Below are positions 1-8,110 of a DNA stretch of 64,000 bases, one piece after another (within the stretch, counting starts at the first letter, position 1; the number at the start of each line of letters is the position of its first letter). The translations under genes were made by a program, and so were the position numbers. The notes under the pieces are model-generated. The model saw nothing but the letters and a program-made list of their open reading frames with translations, ran no database searches and was not told the DNA's origin. The stretch lies in assembly GCF_040560245.1 (NCBI RefSeq), contig NZ_JAKMWP010000006.1; one strand, given 5' to 3'. The DNA comes from Morganella sibonii. Its GTDB lineage: Bacteria > Pseudomonadota > Gammaproteobacteria > Enterobacterales > Enterobacteriaceae.

Positions 1-279
1 GGCGGTCAGTATTGCTCAGCAGATTATCAGGCCTTACTGACGCGACATAGTCTTCGTGGCAGCATGAGCGCGAAAGGCAACTGCTATGACAATGCTTGTG
101 CAGAGAGCTTCTTTCATTCGCTGAAAGTGGAATGCGTCCACGGTGAACGTTTTATTAGCCGGGAAACGATGCGAACAACGGTATTTAATTATATCGAGTG
201 TGATTATAATCGTTGGCGTCGTCACAGTGCTTGTGGCGGTCTCAGCCCGGAACAATTTGAAAACCAGAACCTCGCTTAG
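1..279 (+). CDS. IS3-family transposase OrfB, C-terminal part
   Basis: The reading frame is open from the first base to a TAG at 277-279, so the 5' part is cut off by the window edge. The visible protein has the end of the DDE integrase core: GGQYCSADYQ at the start, then GNCYDNACAESFFHSLK, whose glutamate is the third catalytic acid, and the usual tail with YNRWRRHS. It catalyses transposition of an IS3-group element together with OrfA. Five bases downstream comes a terminal inverted repeat, so this copy is intact at its right end. Whether the whole element is intact cannot be seen. Confidence 0.85.
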   Translation, partial: GGQYCSADYQALLTRHSLRGSMSAKGNCYDNACAESFFHSLKVECVHGERFISRETMRTTVFNYIECDYNRWRRHSACGGLSPEQFENQNLA

Positions 280-283
280 GACT

Positions 284-309
284 GTGTCCACTTTTGGAGG
301 GGAAGATCA
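284..309 (+). repeat. Right terminal inverted repeat of the IS3-group element
   Basis: GTGTCCACTTTTGG followed by AGGGGAAGATCA resembles the right end of IS3 itself, which also starts with TGTCCACT and ends in AAGATCA. It sits just after the transposase stop. The sequence beyond 309 belongs to another transposase gene, which marks 309/310 as the insertion junction. Confidence 0.65.
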
Positions 310-441
310 GTCCATCGTTACCCCGTTTTCATATGCCCATTTATCCAGCGCCTTTGAGATAAATTCGCTGCCGTTGTCGGTCTGAAACCGTTCGGGAACG
401 CGGTGCTGTAACTGCTTCAGACGTGCCATTACCGCAACTGT
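307..441 (-). pseudogene. Second IS3-family transposase fragment, interrupted by the first element
   Basis: Read on the minus strand from about 441 this encodes VAVMARLKQL, then FQTDNGSEFISKALDKWAY and ENGVTMD. TDNGSEF is the second-aspartate motif of IS3-family OrfB proteins of the IS407/IS51 kind. Normally FSRPGKP would follow VTMD, but the frame ends at 307-309 in a TGA made by the end of the neighbouring element. The 5' end also stops matching near 441. This is a two-sided fragment of about 45 codons with no likely function. Confidence 0.7.
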
Positions 442-450
442 AAGTTATCC

Positions 451-657
451 CTAGTATTTCTCATCATTATGGTTCAAGCATATTGTGCATAAGATAACAG
501 TGTCTTTCGTGATAATTTTGGCATGTCGGATAGCTCTATATTCTCCCCAGAAGTATCCGATATACTCAACACCTTTAACCTGTTGTAATTTCTTGCATGT
601 TTTTTTGTGCAAAACAGATTTTATACCGCTATCTGTCGGTGCTAAAAAATAATCCAT
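451..657 (-). CDS. Small protein with HxxxC...CxxC pattern, function unknown
   Basis: This 68-residue protein has a clear ribosome site (GGAGAGGAG just before the ATG at 657). Histidine 17 and cysteine 21 (HKKTC) and cysteines 57 and 60 (CTIC) could together bind a metal. The middle YIGYFWGEYRAIRHAK resembles the body of small proteins found in accessory DNA of enterobacteria, where a cysteine is followed by a Gly-Tyr-Phe strand and an alanine-rich helix; that resemblance is from memory and I give it no name. The C-terminus lies about 10 bases from the broken IS fragment, so the original end may have been replaced by insertion. It is a candidate cargo or immunity-type gene of the island. Confidence 0.5.
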   Translation of the reverse strand: MDYFLAPTDSGIKSVLHKKTCKKLQQVKGVEYIGYFWGEYRAIRHAKIITKDTVILCTICLNHNDEKY

Positions 658-927
658 ATACTCCTCTCCGTTGATGAAAAGTGTTGGTGAAGCAGTTTAA
701 GTGTAAACCGTATGATCCGGGATACTGATACATTATCCATGACCTGTAGCGTACCTTTTTGAATTTATGACAGATAATATCTATAAGTATCCCAATAAGA
801 CACCTGACTCACTTTAAGATATCTTCATCCATACTGCTTAAATGCCTTACATATTTTATAATATAAAAAAATAAAACACATCGATATAGCCATCTTTGCG
901 CCCGGGCGTAAAGATGGCTATTAAGTA

Positions 928-2136
928 TTACTTAAAATTCACATTAACAACATTATCCAAACTCCCCTCCAATTCATCCATGTAGTCTGCATACCATTGC
1001 ATCATTTCTCTTCGCCCATCCATATACTGAGCATGATTATACGTACCACGGATCGCATTTTTGTCGATATGCGCGAGCTGAGTTTCAATCCATGCCGAGT
1101 TATATCCTTTCTCATGCAAAATTGTACTCATTGTGTGGCGGAAACCATGTCCTGTAAGCCTTCCTTTATACCCTAGTAACTCAATAACCTGATTCACGCT
1201 CTCTTTGCTGATTGGCTTTCTATGGTCGTTACGGCCTATAAACACGAGCTCATAATGCCCTGATAGAGGTTTAAGTGAGTTAAATAGCTCGATCACCTGT
1301 TTCGATAACGGCACAGCATGTGGTCGTTTCATCTTCATCACTTCAGCAGGGATCTCCCAAATCCCTTTCTCTAAATCAATATCCTGCCAACGGGCAAAAC
1401 GGAGCTCTTGTGTACGTACAGCTGTCAGTAAAATAATTTTAGTGGCTGTTTTAGTAATCACACTTCCCGTATATCCAGCTAAGTCATTCAGGAAATACGG
1501 CAGTTCTTCAGCGGTTAAGAATGGGAAGTGTTGTTTCTTTGGTGGGGTTAGAGCAGTAGCTAAATCTGGTGCAGGGTTGTATTCAGCTCTGCCCGTGATG
1601 ATTGCGTAACGAAAGACCTCTCCGCAGCGCTGACGAACCTTCCGCATCTTCTCTAAGGCACCGCGCTTCTCCATCTTACGCAGCGTTTCCAGAAGCTCCA
1701 GAGGTTTTATGTCTGCTATGGGGCGCTTGCCGATGTATGGAAAAATATCTTTTTCAAAGGTATCGATGATTTCATCACGATAGCGTAGTGACCAGCGATC
1801 TGCTTTTGATGTGTGCCACTCACGAGCTACGGCTTCAAAGGTACTTTCTGAAGATAAGTATTTTTCCAGTTTAGCTAATTGTTTTTCTTCGCTCGGATCT
1901 TTGTTTTGTGCCAGTAATTTTTTGGCTTCATCGCGCTGATTTCTGGCTTCAGCAAGTGTGACTTGCGGGTACACTCCAATGGAGAGCATTTTTTCTTTAC
2001 CGGCAAACCGGTACTTCAATCGCCAGTATTTAGATCCATTACGGTTTACAAGCAGGTAAAGGCCTCCACTATCAGAGAGTTTGTAAGGTTTCTCCAGTGG
2101 TTTCGCTGTCTTAATTTTTATGTCAGTGAGGGCCAT
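928..2136 (-). CDS. P4-type site-specific tyrosine integrase
   Basis: This 402-residue protein integrates and excises the island at selC. The N-terminus (MALTDIKIKTAKP...YKLSDSGGLYLLV) is the arm-DNA-binding domain of P4-like integrases. The middle holds the core-binding helices. The catalytic part shows the first arginine in LLTAVRTQELRFARW, the HxxR box in GHGFRHTMS, and the tyrosine nucleophile in RGTYNHAQYMDG. Length matches the family (about 400). I chose the ATG at 2136 because GGAGG lies 8 bases upstream and the family starts this way; an upstream in-frame start at 2157 would add seven unsupported residues. It points away from the tRNA, with about 210 bases between them. Confidence 0.92.
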   Translation of the reverse strand: MALTDIKIKTAKPLEKPYKLSDSGGLYLLVNRNGSKYWRLKYRFAGKEKMLSIGVYPQVTLAEARNQRDEAKKLLAQNKDPSEEKQLAKLEKYLSSESTFEAVAREWHTSKADRWSLRYRDEIIDTFEKDIFPYIGKRPIADIKPLELLETLRKMEKRGALEKMRKVRQRCGEVFRYAIITGRAEYNPAPDLATALTPPKKQHFPFLTAEELPYFLNDLAGYTGSVITKTATKIILLTAVRTQELRFARWQDIDLEKGIWEIPAEVMKMKRPHAVPLSKQVIELFNSLKPLSGHYELVFIGRNDHRKPISKESVNQVIELLGYKGRLTGHGFRHTMSTILHEKGYNSAWIETQLAHIDKNAIRGTYNHAQYMDGRREMMQWYADYMDELEGSLDNVVNVNFK

Positions 2137-2252
2137 GTTCAAAACCTCCGGGCACACTGTGTATTACAAAAGAAAAAGATGATTTGGGGGTGTCTGTATA
2201 CCATACCGAAATACACCCCTGTTTTACACCCCCGAATGGGGGTTGATGTGGA

Positions 2253-2324
2253 TTGACTTCAGTTGAACTAAGTTGAATGGTAATGATAGTTTTATATTGA
2301 ATATAAAGGGATATTTGACTTCAG
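2253..2324. repeat. Direct repeats between integrase and selC, candidate arm-type sites
   Basis: TTGACTTCAG occurs at 2253-2262 and again at 2315-2324, 62 bp apart on the same strand. The stretch just before it contains related tracts ending in ACACCCC (around 2212-2219 and 2224-2231) and a hairpin CCCCC-GAAT-GGGGG. Short repeats here are where an integrase or excisionase would bind near attL. The function is inference. Confidence 0.3.
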
Positions 2325-2345
2325 GAGATGTGTGTTGAACTTGAT

Positions 2346-2440
2346 TGGCGGAAGATCACAGGAGTCGAACCTGCCCGGGACCGCTGGCGGCCCCAACCGG
2401 ATTTGAAGTCCGGCCGCCCCACCGGGGACGATGATCTTCC
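2346..2440 (-). tRNA. selC: Selenocysteine tRNA (tRNA-Sec, UCA anticodon)
   Basis: The minus strand starts GGAAGATC, has the anticodon loop CTTCAAA with anticodon TCA, the T-loop segment GGTTCGACTCC, and ends GATCTTCC followed by encoded GCCA. The 95-base length and long variable arm are diagnostic of tRNA-Sec, which inserts selenocysteine at UGA in formate dehydrogenases. The acceptor arms pair perfectly. Its 3' end is the attachment site for the island on the left. Confidence 0.97.
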
Positions 2441-2455
2441 GTTTTGAGGTTGCAC

Positions 2456-2484
2456 AGTATACGCTTTCCGGCAGGGATTCAAAA
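2456..2484 (-). promoter_or_regulatory. Probable selC promoter
   Basis: On the minus strand TTTTGA (2479-2484) and TATACT (2456-2461) are 17 bases apart and the -10 lies about 15 bases before the tRNA 5' end. This fits a sigma-70 promoter for a single tRNA gene. Confidence 0.55.
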
Positions 2485-2681
2485 GTTCTCTCTCGTTTTT
2501 TCCTTTGAGGTACATCAGTATCGTGCGATTTTTTACGGGAATGATTTTTAATCAGCTTAATAACACGAAAAATCATTGAACTTGCCGGTGTGTGTCCCCA
2601 TCTTATAGAGAGTTTCAGTATTCATTTTTCATGTGTATGTGCGCCGCGGCGGACGTGCACCAGCAGCCAACAGGATGGTTT

Positions 2682-4730
2682 ATGATGAACCCTTTGCTTA
2701 CCCCGACCCAGAATCAGTTACCGGCATTTTCTGCCATCAATCCGGAATGTATTGTGCCTGCGGTGAAAGAAACGCTGGATAATTATCGTCAGACGGTAGA
2801 GCAGGTGGTGAGTCATGCACCTGATTTTACATGGGAAAATGTGTGTGTTCCACTGGCGGAAGCCGGCGATAAATTATCCCGTGTCTGGTCACCGGTCGGT
2901 CATCTGAATTCAGTCAAAAACAGCCCTGAACTGCGCGAAGCTTATGAGCAGTGCCTGCCGCTGCTGTCTGAGTTCAGTACCTGGATGGGTCAGCATGAGG
3001 GACTGTATAACGCGTATAAATCACTGAAAAACAGCCCTGCGTTTGCGTCACTGTCTCAGGCGCAGCGCAAGTCAGTGGAAAATTCCCTGCGTGATTTTGA
3101 GTTATCCGGTATTGGTCTGCCACCTGAGAAACAGAAACGTTACGGTGAGATTTCAGCCCGTTTGTCCGAGCTGGGGTCGCTGTTCGGCAATAATGTGCTG
3201 GATGCAACCATGGGCTGGAGAAAGCTTATCACCGATGAAAGCATGCTGGCCGGTCTGCCGGAGAGTGCGGTTGCTGCTGCACAGGCACTGGCAGAATCCA
3301 AAGGTGAGAAAGGCTGGTTGTTTACCCTGGATATGCCGAGTTATCTGCCGGTGATGACTTACGCGGATAACCGCGAACTGCGCAAAGAGATGAGCGAAGC
3401 TTACGGCACCCGTGCTTCCGAGCTGGGGCCGAACGGCGGCAAGTGGGATAACAGCAGTGTGATGGCAGAGATCCTGGCGCTGCGTCATGAACTGGCACAG
3501 TTACTCGGCTTTAAAAACTACGCGGAAAAATCCCTTGCCACCAAAATGGCAGAAAACCCGCAGCAGGTGCTGGATTTCCTGAATGATCTGGCGGAACGCG
3601 CTCATCATCAGGGTGAGCAGGAAGTCGCTCAGCTGGCAGCCTTTGCCAAAGAACATTACGGTGTTGATAAACTCGAGCCGTGGGATATGGCCTATTTTGC
3701 GGATAAACAGAAACAGCATCTGTTCTCGGTCAGTGATGAGCAGCTTCGTCCGTACTTCCCGGAAGAGAAAGCGATCAGCGGGTTGTTTGAAGTGATCCGC
3801 CGGATCTACGGGATCACCGCCAAAGAGCGTTTCGGGGTGGAAACCTGGCATCCGGATGTTCGTTTCTTTGATTTATTTGATAAGAATGGTGAATTACGCG
3901 GCAGTTTCTATCTGGATCTGTATGCCCGTGAGCATAAACGCGGCGGGGCGTGGATGGATGACTGCATCGGCCGTATGCGCCACAAAGATAATTCCCTGCA
4001 AAAACCGGTCGCGTATCTGACCTGTAACTTTAACAAACCGGTCGGCGGCAAACCGGCGCTGTTTACTCATGATGAAGTGCTGACACTGTTCCATGAGTTC
4101 GGGCACGGCCTGCATCATATGCTGACACAGATTGATGTGGCGGATGTCTCCGGTATCAATGGTGTGCCGTGGGATGCGGTCGAACTGCCGAGCCAGTTTA
4201 TGGAAAACTGGTGCTGGGAGCCTGAGGCACTGGCCTTTATCTCCGGTCACTATGAAACCGGTGAACCGCTGCCGCAGTCACTGCTCGATAACATGCTGGC
4301 GGCGAAGAATTATCAGTCTGCGATGTTTATTTTGCGCCAGCTGGAGTTCGGTCTGTTTGATTTCCGTCTGCATGCGGAATATGACCCGGCAACCGGCGCG
4401 CAGGTAATGCCGACACTGCTGTCCGTGAAAGAAAAAGTCTCTGTGGTGCCTGCTGCGCCGTGGAACCGCTTCCCGCACGCCTTCAGTCATATTTTTGCCG
4501 GGGGTTATGCTGCCGGTTACTACAGCTACCTGTGGGCGGATGTGCTGGCGGCGGATGCGTTCTCCCGTTTCAGTGAGGAAGGTATTTTCAACCCGGTGAC
4601 CGGGCAGTCTTTCCTGGATAACATTCTCAGCCGGGGTGGCTCGGAAGAGCCGATGGTCCTGTTTGAGCGCTTCCGCGGGCGTAAGCCGGAACTGGATGCG
4701 ATGTTAAAAGGCTACGGAATCAACGGGTAA
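2682..4730 (+). CDS. prlC: Oligopeptidase A
   Basis: This cytoplasmic zinc metallopeptidase of the M3 (thimet) family degrades short peptides such as cleaved signal peptides. The zinc site is seen in LFHEFGHGLHHM near residue 465, and the C-terminal catalytic region (VPWDAVELPSQFMENWCW, then SHIFAGGYAAGYYSYLWAD) is strongly conserved. From the ATG at 2682 the protein has 682 residues, against 680 in E. coli. The open frame extends 30 codons further upstream, but AGGA at 2672-2675 and the family start (MNPLLTP) favour 2682 or the next ATG at 2685. rsmJ starts 3 bases after the stop, as in E. coli, so the two are probably co-transcribed. Confidence 0.97.
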   Translation: MMNPLLTPTQNQLPAFSAINPECIVPAVKETLDNYRQTVEQVVSHAPDFTWENVCVPLAEAGDKLSRVWSPVGHLNSVKNSPELREAYEQCLPLLSEFSTWMGQHEGLYNAYKSLKNSPAFASLSQAQRKSVENSLRDFELSGIGLPPEKQKRYGEISARLSELGSLFGNNVLDATMGWRKLITDESMLAGLPESAVAAAQALAESKGEKGWLFTLDMPSYLPVMTYADNRELRKEMSEAYGTRASELGPNGGKWDNSSVMAEILALRHELAQLLGFKNYAEKSLATKMAENPQQVLDFLNDLAERAHHQGEQEVAQLAAFAKEHYGVDKLEPWDMAYFADKQKQHLFSVSDEQLRPYFPEEKAISGLFEVIRRIYGITAKERFGVETWHPDVRFFDLFDKNGELRGSFYLDLYAREHKRGGAWMDDCIGRMRHKDNSLQKPVAYLTCNFNKPVGGKPALFTHDEVLTLFHEFGHGLHHMLTQIDVADVSGINGVPWDAVELPSQFMENWCWEPEALAFISGHYETGEPLPQSLLDNMLAAKNYQSAMFILRQLEFGLFDFRLHAEYDPATGAQVMPTLLSVKEKVSVVPAAPWNRFPHAFSHIFAGGYAAGYYSYLWADVLAADAFSRFSEEGIFNPVTGQSFLDNILSRGGSEEPMVLFERFRGRKPELDAMLKGYGING

Positions 4731-4733
4731 TAC

Positions 4734-5492
4734 GTGAAGATTCGTTTACAGTGTGAACAGGGCGCAGACAGCTGCGCCCTTGATGTATTGGCGGCGCGGT
4801 GGGGTCTGGAACATGACGATACCGCGCTGATGGCGCTGGTGCTGACGGCGGAAGGGCTGGAGCTGCGCAAGTGTGATGAACCGAAGCTGGGCGGGATCCG
4901 TGTGGATTTTGCCGGAGGAACGATGGCACACCGGCGCCGTTTCGGCGGCGGACGCGGTGAAGCGGTGGCAAAGGCCGCCGGGATAAAGAAATCGTATCTT
5001 CCGTCGGTGGTGGATGCGACAGCCGGTCTGGGACGAGATGCGTTTGTTCTGGCATCGCTGGGTTGCCGGGTACGGATGATTGAACGCCATCCGGTCGTTG
5101 CGGCACTGCTGGATGATGGCTTACAGCGGGCTTACCGGGACAGTGAAATCGGTGAATGGATGCAGGAGCGGATGATCCTTATCCATGCGTCCGGGATTGA
5201 TGCGCTGGCGGATATCACACCACCGCCGGATGTGGTCTATCTCGACCCGATGTATCCGCACCGGCAGAAAAGCGCGCTGGTGAAGAAAGAAATGCGGGTG
5301 TTTCAGTCGCTGGTGGGCGCGGATGAGGATGCTGATCTTCTGCTGGCGCCTGCACTGGCGCTGGCAACCCGTCGTGTGGTGGTGAAACGGCCGGATTATG
5401 CGGAGCCGTTAGCCGGGCAGAAAGCTGCGGCGGCGGTTGAGACAAAAAATCATCGTTTTGATATCTATCCCTGCGTGAAAGCAGAGGAATAA
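4734..5492 (+). CDS. rsmJ: 16S rRNA (guanine-1516 N2) methyltransferase
   Basis: RsmJ uses S-adenosylmethionine to methylate G1516 in 16S rRNA. The SAM-binding motif VVDATAGLGRDAFVLAS is near residue 85, followed by the acidic strand MIERHPVV. The catalytic motif YLDPMYPHRQKSALVKKEM is near residue 163. It is 252 residues long (E. coli 250). It starts with GTG at 4734, 3 bases after the prlC stop, without a clear ribosome site of its own, which suggests translational coupling. In E. coli dtpB follows this gene; here the next gene is convergent gdhA. Confidence 0.95.
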   Translation: MKIRLQCEQGADSCALDVLAARWGLEHDDTALMALVLTAEGLELRKCDEPKLGGIRVDFAGGTMAHRRRFGGGRGEAVAKAAGIKKSYLPSVVDATAGLGRDAFVLASLGCRVRMIERHPVVAALLDDGLQRAYRDSEIGEWMQERMILIHASGIDALADITPPPDVVYLDPMYPHRQKSALVKKEMRVFQSLVGADEDADLLLAPALALATRRVVVKRPDYAEPLAGQKAAAAVETKNHRFDIYPCVKAEE

Positions 5493-5536
5493 CACTGAAT
5501 AATATCTGAAAAGGGGACAGGGCAGTTCCCGTTTCG

Positions 5537-5582
5537 CGAAGGGGTAACAAGTGAGACTTCCCGCTTGTCATACCCCCTTCGG
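5537..5582. repeat. Long imperfect inverted repeat between rsmJ and gdhA
   Basis: CGAAGGGGTAACAAG (5537-5551) pairs with CTTGTCATACCCCCTTCGG (5564-5582) except for a small bulge. It lies between convergent genes. It lacks a T-run, so it may be a two-way terminator or an mRNA-stabilising palindrome. Confidence 0.45.
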
Positions 5583-5615
5583 CACTGTGACATTGTTCAG
5601 TAACAGTTTACAGAC

Positions 5616-6956
5616 TTACAGCACACCCTGCGCCAGCATGGCATCAGCGACTTTTACAAAGCCGGCGATATTCGCCCCCTGCACATAGTTGGTCTGTTTT
5701 TCCTCACTGCCGTACTCAACGCACGCATTGTGGATATCCAGCATGATGTGATGCAGACGCTCATCCACCACGTCACGTTTCCAGCCGAGACGGACGGAGT
5801 TCTGTGACATTTCCAGGCCGGATGTTGCCACGCCGCCCGCATTCGCGGCTTTGCCCGGTGCAAACAGCACATTTGCGGCCAGGAAGGCATCGGTTGCCGG
5901 GATAGTCGTCGGCATGTTTGCGCCTTCCGCCACGGCTTTAACGCCGTTTTTGATCAGCACTTCCGCATCTGCCAGATCCAGCTCATTCTGAGTGGCGCAC
6001 GGCAGGGCGATATCCACCGGTACAGCCCACGGAGTCTGACCTTTCAGATAAACCAGTCCGAACTCTTTTGCATACTCTTCCACACGGCCGTAACGATCTT
6101 TGATTTCGGTCAGACGCGCCAGTTTTTCGGCGGTGAAACCGTCTTCATCGACGACAGTACCGGAGGAGTCAGACGCAGTGATCACTTTTGCACCCAGCGA
6201 CAGGCATTTTTCGATAGTGTACTGCGCCACGTTACCGGAGCCGGAAACCGCAACACGCATACCGTCGAAGCTCATACCGTGACGTTCCAGCATGGCCTGA
6301 GTGAAGTAAACCAGCCCGTAACCGGTGGCTTCCGGACGGATCAGACTGCCGCCGAAGGAAAGACCTTTGCCGGTAAACACACACGCGGTGTTGTTCGACA
6401 GTTTTTTCATCATCCCTGCCATGTAACCGACTTCACGACCGCCGACGCCGATATCACCCGCAGGTACATCGGTATCCGCACCCAGATGACGGTACAGTTC
6501 GGTCATCAGTGCCTGGCAGAAACGCATGACTTCACCCTGGCTTTTACCTTTCGGATCAAAATCAGAGCCGCCTTTCCCGCCGCCCATCGGCAGTGTGGTC
6601 AGGGCATTTTTCAGTGTCTGTTCAAAGCCGAGGAATTTGAGGATAGAGAGGTTCACGGACGGATGGAAGCGCATGCCACCCTTAAACGGGCCGATGGCTG
6701 AGCTGAACTGCACACGCCATGCGCGGTTTACCTGCACCTGACCCTGATCGTCAACCCAGGTCACCCGGAACTGAATCACACGCTCCGGCTCAACAAAGCG
6801 GGCGAGCAGATTCTGATCACGGTACTGCGGATTTTTTTCAAGAAACGGCCACAGTGTGGAGAAGACTTCGCGCACGGCCTGGAGGAATTCCGGCTGTGAC
6901 GGGTCACGGCGCTGAACACTTTCCAGAAACGATTCCAAAGAGATAAAGTTACTCAT
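5616..6956 (-). CDS. gdhA: NADP-specific glutamate dehydrogenase
   Basis: GdhA makes glutamate from 2-oxoglutarate, ammonia and NADPH, the low-energy route of ammonium assimilation. The dimerisation/substrate domain contains PFKGGMRFHPSVN and the catalytic lysine segment LPMGGGKGGSDFDPKG; the Rossmann fold shows VAVSGSGNVAQY near residue 236. Length is 446 (E. coli 447), and AGGAAATCAAC precedes the ATG. In E. coli gdhA lies elsewhere on the chromosome; here it sits between rsmJ and uspA, the place of dtpB. Confidence 0.97.
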   Translation of the reverse strand: MSNFISLESFLESVQRRDPSQPEFLQAVREVFSTLWPFLEKNPQYRDQNLLARFVEPERVIQFRVTWVDDQGQVQVNRAWRVQFSSAIGPFKGGMRFHPSVNLSILKFLGFEQTLKNALTTLPMGGGKGGSDFDPKGKSQGEVMRFCQALMTELYRHLGADTDVPAGDIGVGGREVGYMAGMMKKLSNNTACVFTGKGLSFGGSLIRPEATGYGLVYFTQAMLERHGMSFDGMRVAVSGSGNVAQYTIEKCLSLGAKVITASDSSGTVVDEDGFTAEKLARLTEIKDRYGRVEEYAKEFGLVYLKGQTPWAVPVDIALPCATQNELDLADAEVLIKNGVKAVAEGANMPTTIPATDAFLAANVLFAPGKAANAGGVATSGLEMSQNSVRLGWKRDVVDERLHHIMLDIHNACVEYGSEEKQTNYVQGANIAGFVKVADAMLAQGVL

Positions 6957-7269
6957 GTTGATTTCCTGTCTGTCATGCCCTTCTCATTTCATGCAGCAGT
7001 TATGCAGGCCACACTTGTCTCCCGGGGCAGGTTCTCCGGAATATTTCTGCGTACGGCATATCTGTGACACGAATGATATCGGGTTACGTTACTTTGTGAG
7101 GTATCCCGAACATTTTTGTTTTATTTTTCGAATAATGTGAGATGTGTTTGCATTTACCACTTGAATTTATCTCTTGTTTATATCCTGTTTTCAAGCTGTT
7201 TTTTTCATATATAACAAAAAAAATTCATTGACGGCCTTTTTCACTGATCCGGCTGCCGTATTTTCAGCC
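6957..7269. other. Intergenic region upstream of gdhA
   Basis: This gap holds the gdhA ribosome site and presumably its promoter. The part 7080-7230 is AT-rich with several possible -10 boxes, but I cannot single out one. I see no gene or small RNA in it. Confidence 0.4.
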
Positions 7270-7296
7270 AAAAAAAATGCCTGCATAAGCAGGCAT
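7270..7296 (-). terminator. uspA terminator
   Basis: ATGCCTGC and GCAGGCAT pair around the loop ATAA (7277-7296). On the minus strand the stem is followed by a run of eight T. Confidence 0.85.
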
Positions 7297-7324
7297 TTCA
7301 GATGAATAATTTTTCAGCAGATGA

Positions 7325-7762
7325 TTATGCGTTATCATCATCCCGCAGCGGAACAATTAACATATCGACATGAACGGTGTTAATCAGCTGACGGGCGGAA
7401 GACATCAGTTTGCTCCAGAAATCCTGGTGGTGTCCGCAGACAACCAGATCCATATCATATTTTCTGATGGCATCGACTAATACCTGGCCGAGATCACCGC
7501 TGCCGCTGAGCATTTCCTGAATCTCGTAACCGGAATTTTTTGCCAGATTCTTCAGTGAATTACTGGTTTCTTCAGTAATACGCTGCTGCATATCACCCAG
7601 GTTTACATCGATAAGTCCGGTGTATAAGTCAGAATAATTGACATCAACGTGGATCAGAGAAACTTTGGCGTTGTAAGGTTTTGCCATGGAAACTGCTTTG
7701 CTTACCAGCACTTCACTTTCAGGCGAAAGATCGACTGCGACCAGAATATGTTTATATGCCAT
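7325..7762 (-). CDS. uspA: Universal stress protein A
   Basis: This 145-residue cytoplasmic protein accumulates in growth arrest and stress. It starts MAYKHILVAVDLSPESEVLV, the usual first beta strand of the Usp fold, and carries HHQDFWSKLMSSARQLI near the end, nearly identical to E. coli UspA (144 residues). AAGGAG precedes the start. It is divergent from uspB, as in E. coli, and has its own terminator. Confidence 0.96.
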   Translation of the reverse strand: MAYKHILVAVDLSPESEVLVSKAVSMAKPYNAKVSLIHVDVNYSDLYTGLIDVNLGDMQQRITEETSNSLKNLAKNSGYEIQEMLSGSGDLGQVLVDAIRKYDMDLVVCGHHQDFWSKLMSSARQLINTVHVDMLIVPLRDDDNA

Positions 7763-8110
7763 AAGAAACTCCTTCCGTTCAAAGGGTTAAGGGGTTGGCA
7801 GGGCTTGCGCCGCTATCCTTTATGAATACTATAACTGCTTAATATCATTAAAGAGTGTAATGCTGATCACAACTCAATGCTTTTATCAGCAGCAGAGAAT
7901 ATCTGATTTATAAGATATACCAGTCTGTACACTTCTCACAAGGATGAGAGTGGCAAAACGGATATTTTCAGGAGATTATCGTGAAAGAATACGAGAGTTT
8001 GTGGAACTTCACAGCATTGTCCATACTGAATACATAAAATACTGTCAGTATGATGTGATAGACACTGATATCACCGGTCCTTTCTCCGCAGATAGTCTAA
8101 GGAGTGGATT
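7763..8110. other. Divergent regulatory region uspA/uspB
   Basis: This gap must carry the promoters of both stress genes. An inverted pair GTGATA (8055-8060) and TATCAC (8069-8074) lies about 37 bases before uspB, overlapping its leader. I recognise no regulator for it and see no coding sequence. Confidence 0.35.

Larger units (their letters stand above)
1..2345. mobile_element. Right end of a selC-integrated genomic island
   Basis: The segment between the window start and the 3' end of selC holds two IS3-family remnants, one orphan small gene and a P4-type integrase whose start faces the tRNA. An integrase directly beside the 3' end of a tRNA gene is the usual boundary of an integrated island, and selC is a classic target in enterobacteria. 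Non-coding parts (661-927, 2137-2345) are AT-rich compared with the backbone that starts after the tRNA. The far end and the second attachment site lie outside the window, so size and cargo are unknown. The attachment core is expected within the last 20 or so bases of selC, near 2346-2370; this is inference. Confidence 0.72.
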
